From Glycomyces lechevalierae (GTDB taxonomy: Bacteria; Actinomycetota; Actinomycetes; Mycobacteriales; Micromonosporaceae): DNA of 64,000 nucleotides. The stretch lies in the NCBI RefSeq assembly GCF_027622945.1, contig NZ_JAPZVQ010000004.1, positions 217,081 to 281,080 of the forward strand. Reading direction: 5' to 3'. Positions 17,614 through 26,616 of the stretch are shown here, one piece after another (the stretch's first letter is position 1; each line of letters begins with the position of its first letter). A program made the position numbers and the translations under genes. The notes below the pieces were generated by a model that saw only the letters and a list, made by a program, of their open reading frames with translations, searched no databases and was not told the origin of the DNA.

Positions 17614-18725
17614 GTGCCCACAACGACAGCAACCCGCCCGAACCGGTGGACCTGAGCAACCCGAAGCTCAGCCGCTTCGAGGTCTACAAAGAGGGCCTGC
17701 GTCGCGACGACATCGAGATCATCCATTACGAACCGCGTTTCAAGAAGCCGGGGACGAAGGCCGAGAAGCGCATGGAGCGCATCGTCGGCGGGCTGTTCCT
17801 GTTCGCCGGCCTCTTCGCGACCGCGTTCGTGGTGGCGTACATCTGGTGGCCGTGGGAGTACGACGGCCCCGCCACCTGGCGCGACCTCCAGACCTGGTAC
17901 ACGCCGGTGCTCGGCACCTCGCTCGGCCTCGCGCTCCTGTGCTTCGCCGTGGGCGTGCTCACCTGGGCGAAGAAGCTGCTCCCGATCGAGGAGCTGGTCC
18001 AGGACCGCCACGACGGCGGCTCCACCGCGGACGACCGCAAGATCGCCGAGGCGACCGTCGACAACATGGTCGAGGACATCGGCCTCAAGCGCCGGCCGTT
18101 CCTGGTGAAGGCCGCCCTCCTGGGCGCCGCGCCGCTCGGCCTGGCCGCGATCGCCCCGCTGGGCGCGCTCATCAAGGACCCGGGCGACATGCTCACCGTC
18201 ACGGGCTGGAACGCCGAGCGCCACAACGACGGCGAGCCGATCCGCTTCATGATGAAGGACGGCGCGCTGGTCCGCCCGGACATGGTCTCGGTCGGCGGTC
18301 AGATCACCGTCTACCCGGCCATCGACCACGGTGCGACCAACCAGTTCCCGACCTCGCCGGTCCTGCTCATCCACCTGCGGGACGCCGACGCGGAGGTCCT
18401 GCGCGGCAACCTGTACCCGATGTACCAGGACGTCGACGCCCTGTGGGGCAACTTCGTGGCCTACTCGAAGATCTGCACCCACGTCGGCTGCCCGACCAGC
18501 CTCTACGAGCAGCAGAGCCAGCGCCTGCTGTGCCCGTGCCACCAGTCCCAGTTCAACGTGGTGGACAACGCCGCTCCCGTCTTCGGACCGGCCACCCGGC
18601 ACCTGCCGATGCTGCCGTTCACCGTCGACGAAGAGGGCTTCTTCATCGCGAAGTCGGACTTCCTGGTGCCCCCGGGGCCGGCGTTCTGGAACCGCCCGTC
18701 CCTCCCCGAGGAGGATGAGAAGTGA
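17610..18725 (+). CDS. qcrA: Rieske iron-sulfur subunit of bc1 complex
   Basis: 371 residues. The long N-terminal part has two helices (about 55-75 and 90-115) and a third near 155-175, the three-helix anchor typical of actinobacterial QcrA. The 2Fe-2S ligands are in CTHVGC and CPCHQS. It passes electrons from menaquinol to the cytochrome c subunit. The GTG start overlaps the qcrC stop, and its own stop overlaps the qcrB GTG, so the three genes should be translationally coupled. Confidence 0.96.
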   Translation: MSAHNDSNPPEPVDLSNPKLSRFEVYKEGLRRDDIEIIHYEPRFKKPGTKAEKRMERIVGGLFLFAGLFATAFVVAYIWWPWEYDGPATWRDLQTWYTPVLGTSLGLALLCFAVGVLTWAKKLLPIEELVQDRHDGGSTADDRKIAEATVDNMVEDIGLKRRPFLVKAALLGAAPLGLAAIAPLGALIKDPGDMLTVTGWNAERHNDGEPIRFMMKDGALVRPDMVSVGGQITVYPAIDHGATNQFPTSPVLLIHLRDADAEVLRGNLYPMYQDVDALWGNFVAYSKICTHVGCPTSLYEQQSQRLLCPCHQSQFNVVDNAAPVFGPATRHLPMLPFTVDEEGFFIAKSDFLVPPGPAFWNRPSLPEEDEK

Positions 18726-20308
18726 AACGCCGCAAAGGCACGAGTGACAGCCTGGTGACGAAGGCGGGCGGCGAGCTCGACGACCGCTTCAAGCTCGCGC
18801 TCCCCGCCCGGATCCTGTTCAACAAGGTCTTCCCGGACCACTGGTCCTTCCTCCTGGGCGAGATCGCGCTGTTCTCGTTCATCCTGCTGCTGCTCTCGGG
18901 CACGTTCCTGGCGCTGTTCTTCGAGCCGTCGATGGTCGAGGTGACCTACAAGGGCGTGTACGTGCCGCTGCAGGGCGTCGAGATGTCGCAGGCCTACGCC
19001 TCGGCCCTGGACCTCTCGTTCGAGGTGCGCGGCGGCCTGTTCATGCGCCAGATGCACCACTGGTCGACGCTGCTGTTCATGGCCTCGATCCTGATCCACA
19101 TGCTCCGGATCTTCTTCACCGGCGCGTTCCGCGCGCCGCGTGAGACGAACTGGATGATCGGCATCGTGCTGTTCTGGCTCGGCTTCTTCGAGGGCTTCTT
19201 CGGCTACTCGCTGCCGGACGACGGCCTCTCGGGCACGGGCCTGCGCATCATGGAGGGCATGACCGAGTCGATCCCGTTCATCGGTCCCTGGGCCTCGGCC
19301 GCGCTGTTCGGCGGCCAGTTCCCGGGCACGAGCGTGATCTCGATGCTCTACATCATCCACGTGTTCGTGTTCCCGCTGCTCATCCTGGCGCTCATCACGG
19401 TCCACATCGGTCTCGTGTTCGCCCAGAAGCACACGCAGTGGCCCGGACCGGGCCGCACCGAGCACAACGTGGTCGGCTTCCGGATGTTCCCGAACTACGT
19501 CATGAAGCAGATCGGCTTCATGCTGTTCATCTGGGGCGTCCTCGGCGCGATGGCGGGCCTGTTCCAGATCAACCCGATCTGGCTCTTCGGCCCGTACGAG
19601 GTCTCGGTCGTGTCGTCGGCTTCGCAGCCCGACTTCTACGTCATGTACCTCGACGGCCTGATCCGCCTGTTCCCCGCGTGGGAGCTGCGCTTCCCGCCGT
19701 ACTTCACGCTGCCGCCGGTGTTCTGGCCGGGCATCGTGGGCATGGGCCTCTCCGTCATGCTGCCGCTGCTGTACCCGGCGCTGGAGCGGCGGTTCGCCAA
19801 GGACCGCGGCCACCACAACCTGCTGCAGCGCCCGCGTGACAACGCCGGCCGCACCAGCCTGGGCGTCATGGTCGTGGTCTTCTGGATCATCGGCGTGATC
19901 TCCGGCGGCAACGACGTGTTCGCCGAGAAGTTCGACATCAGCCTGAACGCCATGACCTGGGCCGGCCGCATCGGCCTGGTGGTCCTGCCGATCATCGCGT
20001 ACTACGTGACGTACCGGATCTGCCTGGGCCTGCAGCAGCACGACCGCGAGGTCCTGGCGCACGGCCTGGAGACGGGCATCCTGATGCGCGACCCGAACGG
20101 CCGCTTCTACGAGGTGCACCAGCCGCTGGCCGAGCCGGACGAGCACGGCCACACCGAGCTGGAGTACAACGGCTGGGTGGTGCCGAAGAAGATGAACCGC
20201 ATCGGCGCGCTGCCGCCCGCCGACAAGGGCTTCTTCAAGTCGATCGAGGAGCCGTCCGAGGACGGCCGCGCCGAGCGGCGCGACGAGATCGAGTCGGGCA
20301 AGCACTAA
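18722..20308 (+). CDS. qcrB: Cytochrome b subunit of bc1 complex
   Basis: 528 residues from GTG overlapping qcrA. Eight or more membrane helices. The haem-ligand helices show HHWSTLLFMASILIHMLRIFFTGAFR and HVFVFPLLILALITVHIGLVF, and the segment GYSLPDDGLSGTGLR is the known family element between them. A charged cytoplasmic tail of about 110 residues follows, longer than in proteobacterial cytochrome b. It oxidises menaquinol at the outer site and drives proton translocation. In mycobacteria this subunit is the target of Q203-type inhibitors. Confidence 0.97.
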   Translation: MKRRKGTSDSLVTKAGGELDDRFKLALPARILFNKVFPDHWSFLLGEIALFSFILLLLSGTFLALFFEPSMVEVTYKGVYVPLQGVEMSQAYASALDLSFEVRGGLFMRQMHHWSTLLFMASILIHMLRIFFTGAFRAPRETNWMIGIVLFWLGFFEGFFGYSLPDDGLSGTGLRIMEGMTESIPFIGPWASAALFGGQFPGTSVISMLYIIHVFVFPLLILALITVHIGLVFAQKHTQWPGPGRTEHNVVGFRMFPNYVMKQIGFMLFIWGVLGAMAGLFQINPIWLFGPYEVSVVSSASQPDFYVMYLDGLIRLFPAWELRFPPYFTLPPVFWPGIVGMGLSVMLPLLYPALERRFAKDRGHHNLLQRPRDNAGRTSLGVMVVVFWIIGVISGGNDVFAEKFDISLNAMTWAGRIGLVVLPIIAYYVTYRICLGLQQHDREVLAHGLETGILMRDPNGRFYEVHQPLAEPDEHGHTELEYNGWVVPKKMNRIGALPPADKGFFKSIEEPSEDGRAERRDEIESGKH

Positions 20309-20320
20309 GCGAGACAAGGA

Positions 20321-20354
20321 GAGCGGGGCCGCACCGGAAGGTGCGGCCCCGCTC
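20321..20354. terminator. Bidirectional terminator between qcrB and RSH gene
   Basis: Perfect 14-bp stem, 20321-20334 with 20341-20354, and a six-base loop, between convergent stops. An outer GCGAGA/TCTCGC pairing can extend it. Confidence 0.8.
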
Positions 20355-20369
20355 TCGCTTCGACTGGGT

Positions 20370-22097
20370 TCAGAAGCGGTCGACGGTGGTGATGAGCTTC
20401 TCGGCGAGCTCGTCCGGGTCGAGCTTCTCGCGGGCGAGCGCGAGGTAGAGCGAATCGAGGTCCGGGAAGCCCAGAGAGGACGCCACACCGTGGAGTGGTT
20501 GTTCCCCTGAGAGTCCGCGCCCGCGGGCGATCAGCGACCGCCACAGGCGGTTCTTTCCGGCTTTCAGTTCGTCCTCGAAGCGCTGCATCGGGATGACGGG
20601 GAGCTCGCCGGTGGAGTCGAGGTCCTCGATGGCGCCGAACCAGTCGTTGATGTGGAGCTGCGCCTCCGGGGTCTTGGCGTGCTCGAGCCACTGCTTCGAG
20701 GGGCCGTAGGGCTGCTCGTTGGTGAGGACGAGTTCGACGGTGTCGCCGTCGCGCAGGGGGCGGGCGAGCGGGGCGATCTCGCCGTTGACGTAGGCGGCGA
20801 TGAGGCGGTGGCCCTTGGAGGGGCCGGAGCAGTAGGCGACGTCGACGGGGGTGGAGGCCTTGGGGACGACGATCTGCGCGCCGTCGCGGGTGAAGACGAG
20901 GATGTCCTGGTCGGCGAGGTCGCAGCGGAGGGAGTCGAGGAACTGGCCGGAGTCGGCGACCTCGTTCTGCCAGTCGAGGAGCCGCTGCAGCCAGGGGAGC
21001 TGGATGTCGACGGGGTTGGCGCCGGACTGGCGCAGGCCCGCGACGATGCCGACCTCGGCGGTCTCGTGCATCTCCTTGGTGCGGATGAGGAACTCGATCG
21101 GGGTGCCGCCGGGTCCGGCGACCGCGGTGTGGATCGACTGGTACAGGTTGAACTTCTTGGCGGCGATGAGGTCCCGGAACTTGCCGCCGATGGGCTTCCA
21201 GAGCTTGTGGATCGCGCCGAGCGCCGCGTAGCAGTCGGTGGCGGGGCCGTCGACGACGATGACGAGGCGCGGCGGGTCGGCCGGGCCGGTGCCTGGATGC
21301 TTCTGCATCTCGCGGTAGATCGAGTACGGGTGCCGGGGCCGGTCGAGGAGGCGCGCGGCCACTTTGAACTCGCGCAGGGCGCGGCGGACCTGGGGGGCGA
21401 TGACGGCGACCTGGCGGTTGCGGTCGCTGTCCGAGCCGAGGTGCTCGTGGATGCGCTGGAAGACCTCGGGCTCGAGGGTCTCGAGGACGATGTCCTCGAG
21501 TTCGCGCTTGATGACGTACAGGCCGAGGCGGTCGGCGAGGGGGATGAGGACGTCCTTGGTGGCCTCGGCGATGCGGATCTGGCTGGGGCGCTTCTTGAAC
21601 TTGATGGTCCGCATGTTGTGGAGGCGGTCGGCGAGCTTGATGACCATGACGCGGATGTCGCGGCCGGCGGTGAGCACGAGCTTGCGGAACGTCTCGGCCT
21701 CGGCGGCGGACCCGAGGTGGATCTTGTCGAGCTTGGTGACGCCGTCGACCATCACGGCGATCTCGTCGCCGAAGTCGCCGCGGAGGGCTTCGAGGGAGTA
21801 GCTGGTGTCCTCGACGGTGTCGTGGAGGAGGCCCGCGGCGATGGTGGCGGTGTCGACGCCGAGGTCGGCGAGGATCGTGGAGACCGCGATGGGGTGGGTG
21901 ATGTAGGGCTCGCCGGAGCGCCGGGCCTGGCCGCGGTGCATCTGCTCGGCGATGCGGTAGGCGCGGCGCACGAGGAGCATGTCGGGCTGCTCGTAGTTCT
22001 GGCGGTGGGCCGCTTCGAGCTCCGCCACTTTTCCGGCGAGGTCCCACGGGTCGTCAGGTTTGGCAGACCGAGTAGCCGAAAGCAATGCGCGCAACAT
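20370..22097 (-). CDS. Short RelA/SpoT homologue, HD intact, synthetase core altered
   Basis: 575 residues, against about 750-850 for full bifunctional Rel. The order is: (p)ppGpp hydrolase HD domain (about 40-200) with GLLHDTVEDT and IKLADRLHNMRT intact; a RelA_SpoT synthetase-like domain (about 235-350) with HPYSIYREMQ, KFRDLIAAKKFNLYQSIHT and PIEFLIRTKEMH; a TGS domain (about 395-460, ILVFTRDGAQIVVPKASTPVDVAY); and a helical tail. The helical/zinc-finger/ACT regulatory end is missing. In the synthetase part the usual D-L-x-[AG]-x-R strand that carries the Mg-binding Asp is replaced by DPPRLVIVVDG. It may be mainly a hydrolase. ATG has GGAGG upstream. Confidence 0.82.
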   Translation of the reverse strand: MLRALLSATRSAKPDDPWDLAGKVAELEAAHRQNYEQPDMLLVRRAYRIAEQMHRGQARRSGEPYITHPIAVSTILADLGVDTATIAAGLLHDTVEDTSYSLEALRGDFGDEIAVMVDGVTKLDKIHLGSAAEAETFRKLVLTAGRDIRVMVIKLADRLHNMRTIKFKKRPSQIRIAEATKDVLIPLADRLGLYVIKRELEDIVLETLEPEVFQRIHEHLGSDSDRNRQVAVIAPQVRRALREFKVAARLLDRPRHPYSIYREMQKHPGTGPADPPRLVIVVDGPATDCYAALGAIHKLWKPIGGKFRDLIAAKKFNLYQSIHTAVAGPGGTPIEFLIRTKEMHETAEVGIVAGLRQSGANPVDIQLPWLQRLLDWQNEVADSGQFLDSLRCDLADQDILVFTRDGAQIVVPKASTPVDVAYCSGPSKGHRLIAAYVNGEIAPLARPLRDGDTVELVLTNEQPYGPSKQWLEHAKTPEAQLHINDWFGAIEDLDSTGELPVIPMQRFEDELKAGKNRLWRSLIARGRGLSGEQPLHGVASSLGFPDLDSLYLALAREKLDPDELAEKLITTVDRF

Positions 22098-22505
22098 GAA
22101 AGCCTCCGATGCCCAAGGTTGACCGCATTCTAGATGTACAACGATTCCTGGAGAGAATCGACACTAGACACTGTCGGATTTCGGCGGGGCCGCCGCGATC
22201 GGCGGATGACACAGCGTACCCGCGCGGGCCGGTCCGGGGAGACTCCAAGCGCCGCAAATGAATGCGAGACGACTCACGTCCGATTCGCCGGTTTGGGGGA
22301 GTCCCGGTGGCTGGCACGGTGGGTGTCGTTGGGACAGCGGAGGGTTCGCGGTCGTGTCCCATGATGTGGAAGGTTCGGCGCCCCCGGGGTCGGGTGTGTC
22401 GGCGCGGAGCCGCCCCCGGTTTCGATGGTGCCGGATGAGTGTGACAGGGCGCCGAACACGAGAGCGGTTCGGGCATGCGGGGTGTGGCGAGATGCCGGTG
22501 GGCGG
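22098..22505. promoter_or_regulatory. 408-base intergenic region with RSH promoter signals
   Basis: On the minus strand a TAGAAT box (22127-22132) lies 29 bases before the RSH ATG. An inverted repeat CGATTC-7 bases-GAATCG (22142-22160) lies just upstream and could be an operator. Nearer the exonuclease stop, CCGAAC and GTTCGG (22452-22457 with 22467-22472) can form a weak hairpin. I see no gene in the rest. Confidence 0.4.
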
Positions 22506-24245
22506 TCAGCGTTCGCCGTTGGCGCGGCGCCACGGGGACGGGTCGTGGGGGATCGCGCCGTTCCAGCGTTCGGCGCCGTCGAGGCGGCTGGCCCAGGCGT
22601 GCTCGACCATGACGAGCCGGACGTCGGGGCGGCCGAGCCATTCGAGGAGGAGGCGGGTCTCGGCGGCGTGCGCGGCGTCGGTGACGTCGTCGACGGGGGC
22701 GACGACGCGGGCGGTCTCGCGTAGTTTCGCGATGTGCGGCATCGGGTCCGCGCGGGGCGGCGTGCGGGCGGCCCCGGCGAGCAGGCCGTGGCGGATCACG
22801 GCGATCTCCCAGCCGCCGCCCTTGGCCCGGCCCGCCGCGACGATCTCCCCGGCCGCCACGAGGCTCCTGGTGCGGTGCGTTGCGGCGGCCAGTTGCAGGT
22901 ACGCCCCGAGCTCGTCGCGCTTCTCGGCGGCGGTCTCGAACCGCTCGGCCTCCGCGAGCTCGGTCAGGCGCTCGCCCACGGCCGCGGCGACCGGGGCCGG
23001 GTCGCCGTCCATGGCGCGGGCGGCGCGCTCGGCGATCGCCGCGTACTCCTCGACGCTCACGCTGTGGCGGCACGGTTCCGCGCACCTGCCGATCTCGCCG
23101 AGCACGCACGAGGGCGACATCCGCTTGGGGGACAAGCGGGTCCGGCAGGACCGGATCGGCAGGGCCGCCTCGATCGCGCCGATCGCGGCCTGCGCCTGCG
23201 ACCCGGAGGTCGGGCCGAGGCGCGGGACGCCGGGGCCGGGCGGGTTGCGGGAGATCTGGAGTCGCGGGTACGGCTCGTCGGTGAGGCGCACCCACGAGCG
23301 GTGCTCGGGGAACTTCGCGGCCCGGTTGTAGGGCGGCTTGCCGCCGGAGATGAGTCGCAGCTCGGCCACGCCGGCCTCGAGCCGGTGGGCGCACTCGACG
23401 ACCTCGACGCGTTCGGCGGAGGCGAGCATGTCGCGCAGCCGCCGCCGCTGCTCGGCGGCCGAGAAGTAGCTGCGGACGCGGGCGGCGACGTCCACGGACA
23501 CGCCGATGTAGAGCGCCCGGTCGTCCGCGTCGCGGAAGATGTAGACCCCGGGGGCGTGCGGGAGGCCGTCCGCGAGGTGTCGCTTGCGGCGTTGCAGCTC
23601 AGAGGGAATGGCGCGGCAGAACTCGACGAGTTCGGCGTCCGTGGTGACGCCGTGCCCGGAGGCGCGCTCGATGAGGCCGTGCAGCACGGTGACCGTGGCG
23701 CGGGCGTCGTCCAGGGCCCGGTGGTTCGGGGTCACCGGGGAGCCGAAGAGCCGCGCGAGGGTGCCGAGGCGGCGGTTGGGGACCTCGCTCTTGTCGGTGA
23801 GGCGCCGGGCCAGGACCACGGTGTCGATCACGGGCGGGCGGGGCCAGCGCGTGTCGGTGAGCTCGCAGGCGTGGCGCAGGAACCCGATGTCGAAGCCGGC
23901 GTTGTGGGCGACGAGCGTGCAGCCGCGCGCGAACTCGAGGAACGCGGGGAGGACCGCCTCGATGCCGGGGGCGTCCGCGACCATCTCGTCGGTGATGCCC
24001 GTGAGGCGGGTGACGCGCGGGTCGATGGACTCGCCGGGGTTGACGAGGGTCCCGAACTCGCCGACGACCTCGCCGCCCTTGACCTTGACGGCGCCGATCT
24101 CGGTGATGCCGCAGGCGTCGGCCGCGAGACCGGTGGTCTCGAGGTCGACGACGCAGAACACGACCTCGGACAGCGGGGTCCCCAGGCTGTCGAGGGTCGG
24201 CTGGGTGAAGCCCGTGTCGCTCTCGGCTGGCCCGCTTCTGTACAT
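22506..24245 (-). CDS. DEDDh exonuclease fused to GIY-YIG (UvrC/Cho-like) nuclease
   Basis: 579 residues from ATG, with AGGGTGG six bases upstream. Residues 25-190 are a DnaQ-type 3'-5' exonuclease: Exo I VVDLETTG, Exo II AHNAGFDIGFL, Exo III HRALDDARAT (the H-x4-D that defines DEDDh). Residues about 225-310 are a GIY-YIG domain with APGVYIFRD and ALYIGVSVDVAARVRSYF. A cysteine cluster SCVLGEIGRCAEPC and a UVR-like helical segment follow. This fusion is widespread in actinobacteria and is presumed to act in DNA repair. It is the last gene behind moxR-DUF58-transglutaminase, 10 bases after the stop of the latter. Confidence 0.9.
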   Translation of the reverse strand: MYRSGPAESDTGFTQPTLDSLGTPLSEVVFCVVDLETTGLAADACGITEIGAVKVKGGEVVGEFGTLVNPGESIDPRVTRLTGITDEMVADAPGIEAVLPAFLEFARGCTLVAHNAGFDIGFLRHACELTDTRWPRPPVIDTVVLARRLTDKSEVPNRRLGTLARLFGSPVTPNHRALDDARATVTVLHGLIERASGHGVTTDAELVEFCRAIPSELQRRKRHLADGLPHAPGVYIFRDADDRALYIGVSVDVAARVRSYFSAAEQRRRLRDMLASAERVEVVECAHRLEAGVAELRLISGGKPPYNRAAKFPEHRSWVRLTDEPYPRLQISRNPPGPGVPRLGPTSGSQAQAAIGAIEAALPIRSCRTRLSPKRMSPSCVLGEIGRCAEPCRHSVSVEEYAAIAERAARAMDGDPAPVAAAVGERLTELAEAERFETAAEKRDELGAYLQLAAATHRTRSLVAAGEIVAAGRAKGGGWEIAVIRHGLLAGAARTPPRADPMPHIAKLRETARVVAPVDDVTDAAHAAETRLLLEWLGRPDVRLVMVEHAWASRLDGAERWNGAIPHDPSPWRRANGER

Positions 24246-24255
24246 GTACGCCACC

Positions 24256-26616
24256 CTAAGGGCGACCTGTGACAGACCGATCCCTGCGGCTGTTCGAACG
24301 TCGCGGACGCCGCACCGCCGCGCGCACCCGGTCCGTGGCGCGGGCCGAGCGGCGCGCGAGGCGGGAGGTCTCCTCGGCGCGCCTGGCGGTGAGCTTGAGG
24401 AGCAGCGACGCGGGCCAGAGCATGGCCTGGTAGCGGCGGCGCGTCTCGGCGTTCTTGTCCAGTTCGGAGTGCAGGTCGCGCACCGCGTCCGCGAGCCCGG
24501 CGGTGTCCGCGCCGTGCGGGGAGTAGCGGTGGCGGGCCATGGCCGAGCCGAGGGCGTTCGCGGCGTCGCGCGCGCCGGGCGCGGCCTGGCCGAGGACTCC
24601 GGCGGCCTGTCTCGGGGTGAGCGAGTCGCTCAGGCCCACACCGTAGTCGAGGGCGAGGTCGAGCACCTCGTCCCACGCGGTCTTGGCGGTGAGGCGGGCC
24701 GGGTCGAGGCGGCGGCGGCGCAGCAGCCCGCGCCACACGGCCGGTATGAACGGGACGACGACGAGGACCAGGAGGAGCAGCCAGGCCGGGTTGAAGCCGC
24801 TGCCGCCGTCCGAGCCGCCGTCGGCGGCCTGCGCGGTGAGGCCGTCGGTGGGCTGGTCGGCGCCTTCGGACGGGGCGCCCTCGGCGGTGGCGGGACCGTC
24901 GCTGGGGGAGCCGCTGGGGGCGGTGCTCGCGCCGGGCTCGGTGGTCGGCTCGTCCTCGGGCTGCGGTTCGGTGGCCCACGGGAAGGAGACGGAGCCGGGC
25001 ACGCCGGCGGACGGGGTCGGGTCGTAGGTGACCCAGCCCGGTCCTTCGTAGTAGACCTCGACCCACGCGTGGTAGTCGTGGCTGGTGAGCACCCAGTCCT
25101 CGCCGTCGCGCGAGCCCTGGGAGAGGCCCACGACGACGCGGGCGGGCACGTCGGCCTCGCGCAGCATCCACGCCATCGCGGCCGCGTACTGCTGGCAGTA
25201 GCCTTCCTTCGTCTCGAGGAAGTCGAGGATGGCCTCGTCGTTGCCCGCGTCGGCGGTCTCGAGCGTGTAGCGGAAGCCGTTGCTCACGGACAGGTAGTCG
25301 AGGACGGCGAGGACCTTCTCGTGCACTGTGGACGCGCCGCCGAGCGCGTCGTCGACGATGGCGGTCAGCTCGGGCACGTCGGGGTGGCGGGTGTTCTCCT
25401 CCCACCGCTCGTCGTCGGGGTCCATGCCGCCGGCGTCGGCGAGGGTCGCGGCGTCGTACACCGGGTCGTCGTAGGAGAACGAGTACGAGTCGACCTCGCT
25501 CATGTCGGAGCCGTCGCCGACGACGACGCCGGTGTCCTCGTCGAGGCTCCAGTCGCCGTCGATGTCGAAGCCGCTGCTCGGGTTGCCGTAGACGGGCACG
25601 ACGGGCGCTTCGAGGGCGAGGTTCTCGATCGTCGCGGTGTACACGTCGGTGCCGCCGCCCCCGTCGAGGTCGTCGAGCGAGGCGCCGCCCTCGTAGTCGT
25701 CGGGGCCGAAGCCGTCCGAGGTGAGCTCGTCGAGGACGTGCATCTTCAGGTAGCGCGGGTTCGGGTCGTCGGTGGTGACGCGCAGGACGTCGACCGCCTC
25801 GGGCCGGTTGAGCGCGCCGGAGAGGTTCGCCCACGGGTTGACGTCGCCGAGCCCGGCGTCCGTGCCGCCCCGGAAGTCCTCGGCGACACGGTCGATGAAC
25901 CCGGAGGTGTTGGTGGGCACCACGGTGAGGGCCATGAGGGTGACGAGGATGAACCCGGCCGCCGACCAGCGGGCGGTGCGCGCCATGGGGGAGGGGAACC
26001 GCTGCGACACGAGCTGGCCCGCGCCCGTGAAGCGGTGCCCGAACGCGGAGACGCGCCGCAGGTTGTCGTCCGCGAGGAGCCACAGGTACGAGACGGCCGG
26101 GAGGATGAACCAGAACCAGGCCGTCGCGTCCGGCGCGACCGACACCGGCACGAGGTACATGGTGAGGAGCGTGAGCCCCGCGAGCGCGGGGGTGCGCAGG
26201 CCCACGACGAACATGTCGTGGAGGATCGCGACGAGCCCGATCCCGAAGAGCGTCAGGAAGAGGATGCCGCCGTCCGGGGTCACCGGAGGCGCCTCGCGGA
26301 CGATCGCGGAGGTGCCCTCCCCGGCGAGGAACGCGAAGTGCACGAACGTGTCCGGCGTCGGGATGACGAACAGCAGCGCGGTGCCGTCGCCGAACCCCGC
26401 GGTGAGGACGACGAGGAGCCCGGCGCACATGGCGAGGGTCTGCAGGCCCTGCCCGCGCCCGGCCGCGCGCAGGAGCGACCCGGTCGTGGCGATCACCGTG
26501 ATGGTGAGCAGCACCGGCACGGTCCAGCCGAGGCCTTCGAAGACGCCGATGAGCGGCGTCAGCGTCAAGGCCAGGGTGGCCGCCGCGACCATCGTGGCGT
26601 GCCGCTGTCCGTTCAT
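24256..26616 (-). CDS. Membrane transglutaminase-like protein (TgpA family)
   Basis: 786 residues. Several N-terminal helices (about 8-200 and a further one near 230) come first. An extracytoplasmic transglutaminase-core domain follows, with the Cys in EGYCQQYAAAMAWMLREADVPARVVVG and the His and Asp in SHDYHAWVEVYYEGPGWVTYDPTP. A Ser/Pro/Thr-rich linker, a last helix (about 635-655) and a cytoplasmic tail complete it. The catalytic triad is intact. The family is linked to protein modification at the cell surface, but the substrate is unknown. The ATG overlaps the DUF58 stop by 4 bp. A much longer frame upstream (to 27420) is a shadow. Confidence 0.9.
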   Translation of the reverse strand: MNGQRHATMVAAATLALTLTPLIGVFEGLGWTVPVLLTITVIATTGSLLRAAGRGQGLQTLAMCAGLLVVLTAGFGDGTALLFVIPTPDTFVHFAFLAGEGTSAIVREAPPVTPDGGILFLTLFGIGLVAILHDMFVVGLRTPALAGLTLLTMYLVPVSVAPDATAWFWFILPAVSYLWLLADDNLRRVSAFGHRFTGAGQLVSQRFPSPMARTARWSAAGFILVTLMALTVVPTNTSGFIDRVAEDFRGGTDAGLGDVNPWANLSGALNRPEAVDVLRVTTDDPNPRYLKMHVLDELTSDGFGPDDYEGGASLDDLDGGGGTDVYTATIENLALEAPVVPVYGNPSSGFDIDGDWSLDEDTGVVVGDGSDMSEVDSYSFSYDDPVYDAATLADAGGMDPDDERWEENTRHPDVPELTAIVDDALGGASTVHEKVLAVLDYLSVSNGFRYTLETADAGNDEAILDFLETKEGYCQQYAAAMAWMLREADVPARVVVGLSQGSRDGEDWVLTSHDYHAWVEVYYEGPGWVTYDPTPSAGVPGSVSFPWATEPQPEDEPTTEPGASTAPSGSPSDGPATAEGAPSEGADQPTDGLTAQAADGGSDGGSGFNPAWLLLLVLVVVPFIPAVWRGLLRRRRLDPARLTAKTAWDEVLDLALDYGVGLSDSLTPRQAAGVLGQAAPGARDAANALGSAMARHRYSPHGADTAGLADAVRDLHSELDKNAETRRRYQAMLWPASLLLKLTARRAEETSRLARRSARATDRVRAAVRRPRRSNSRRDRSVTGRP

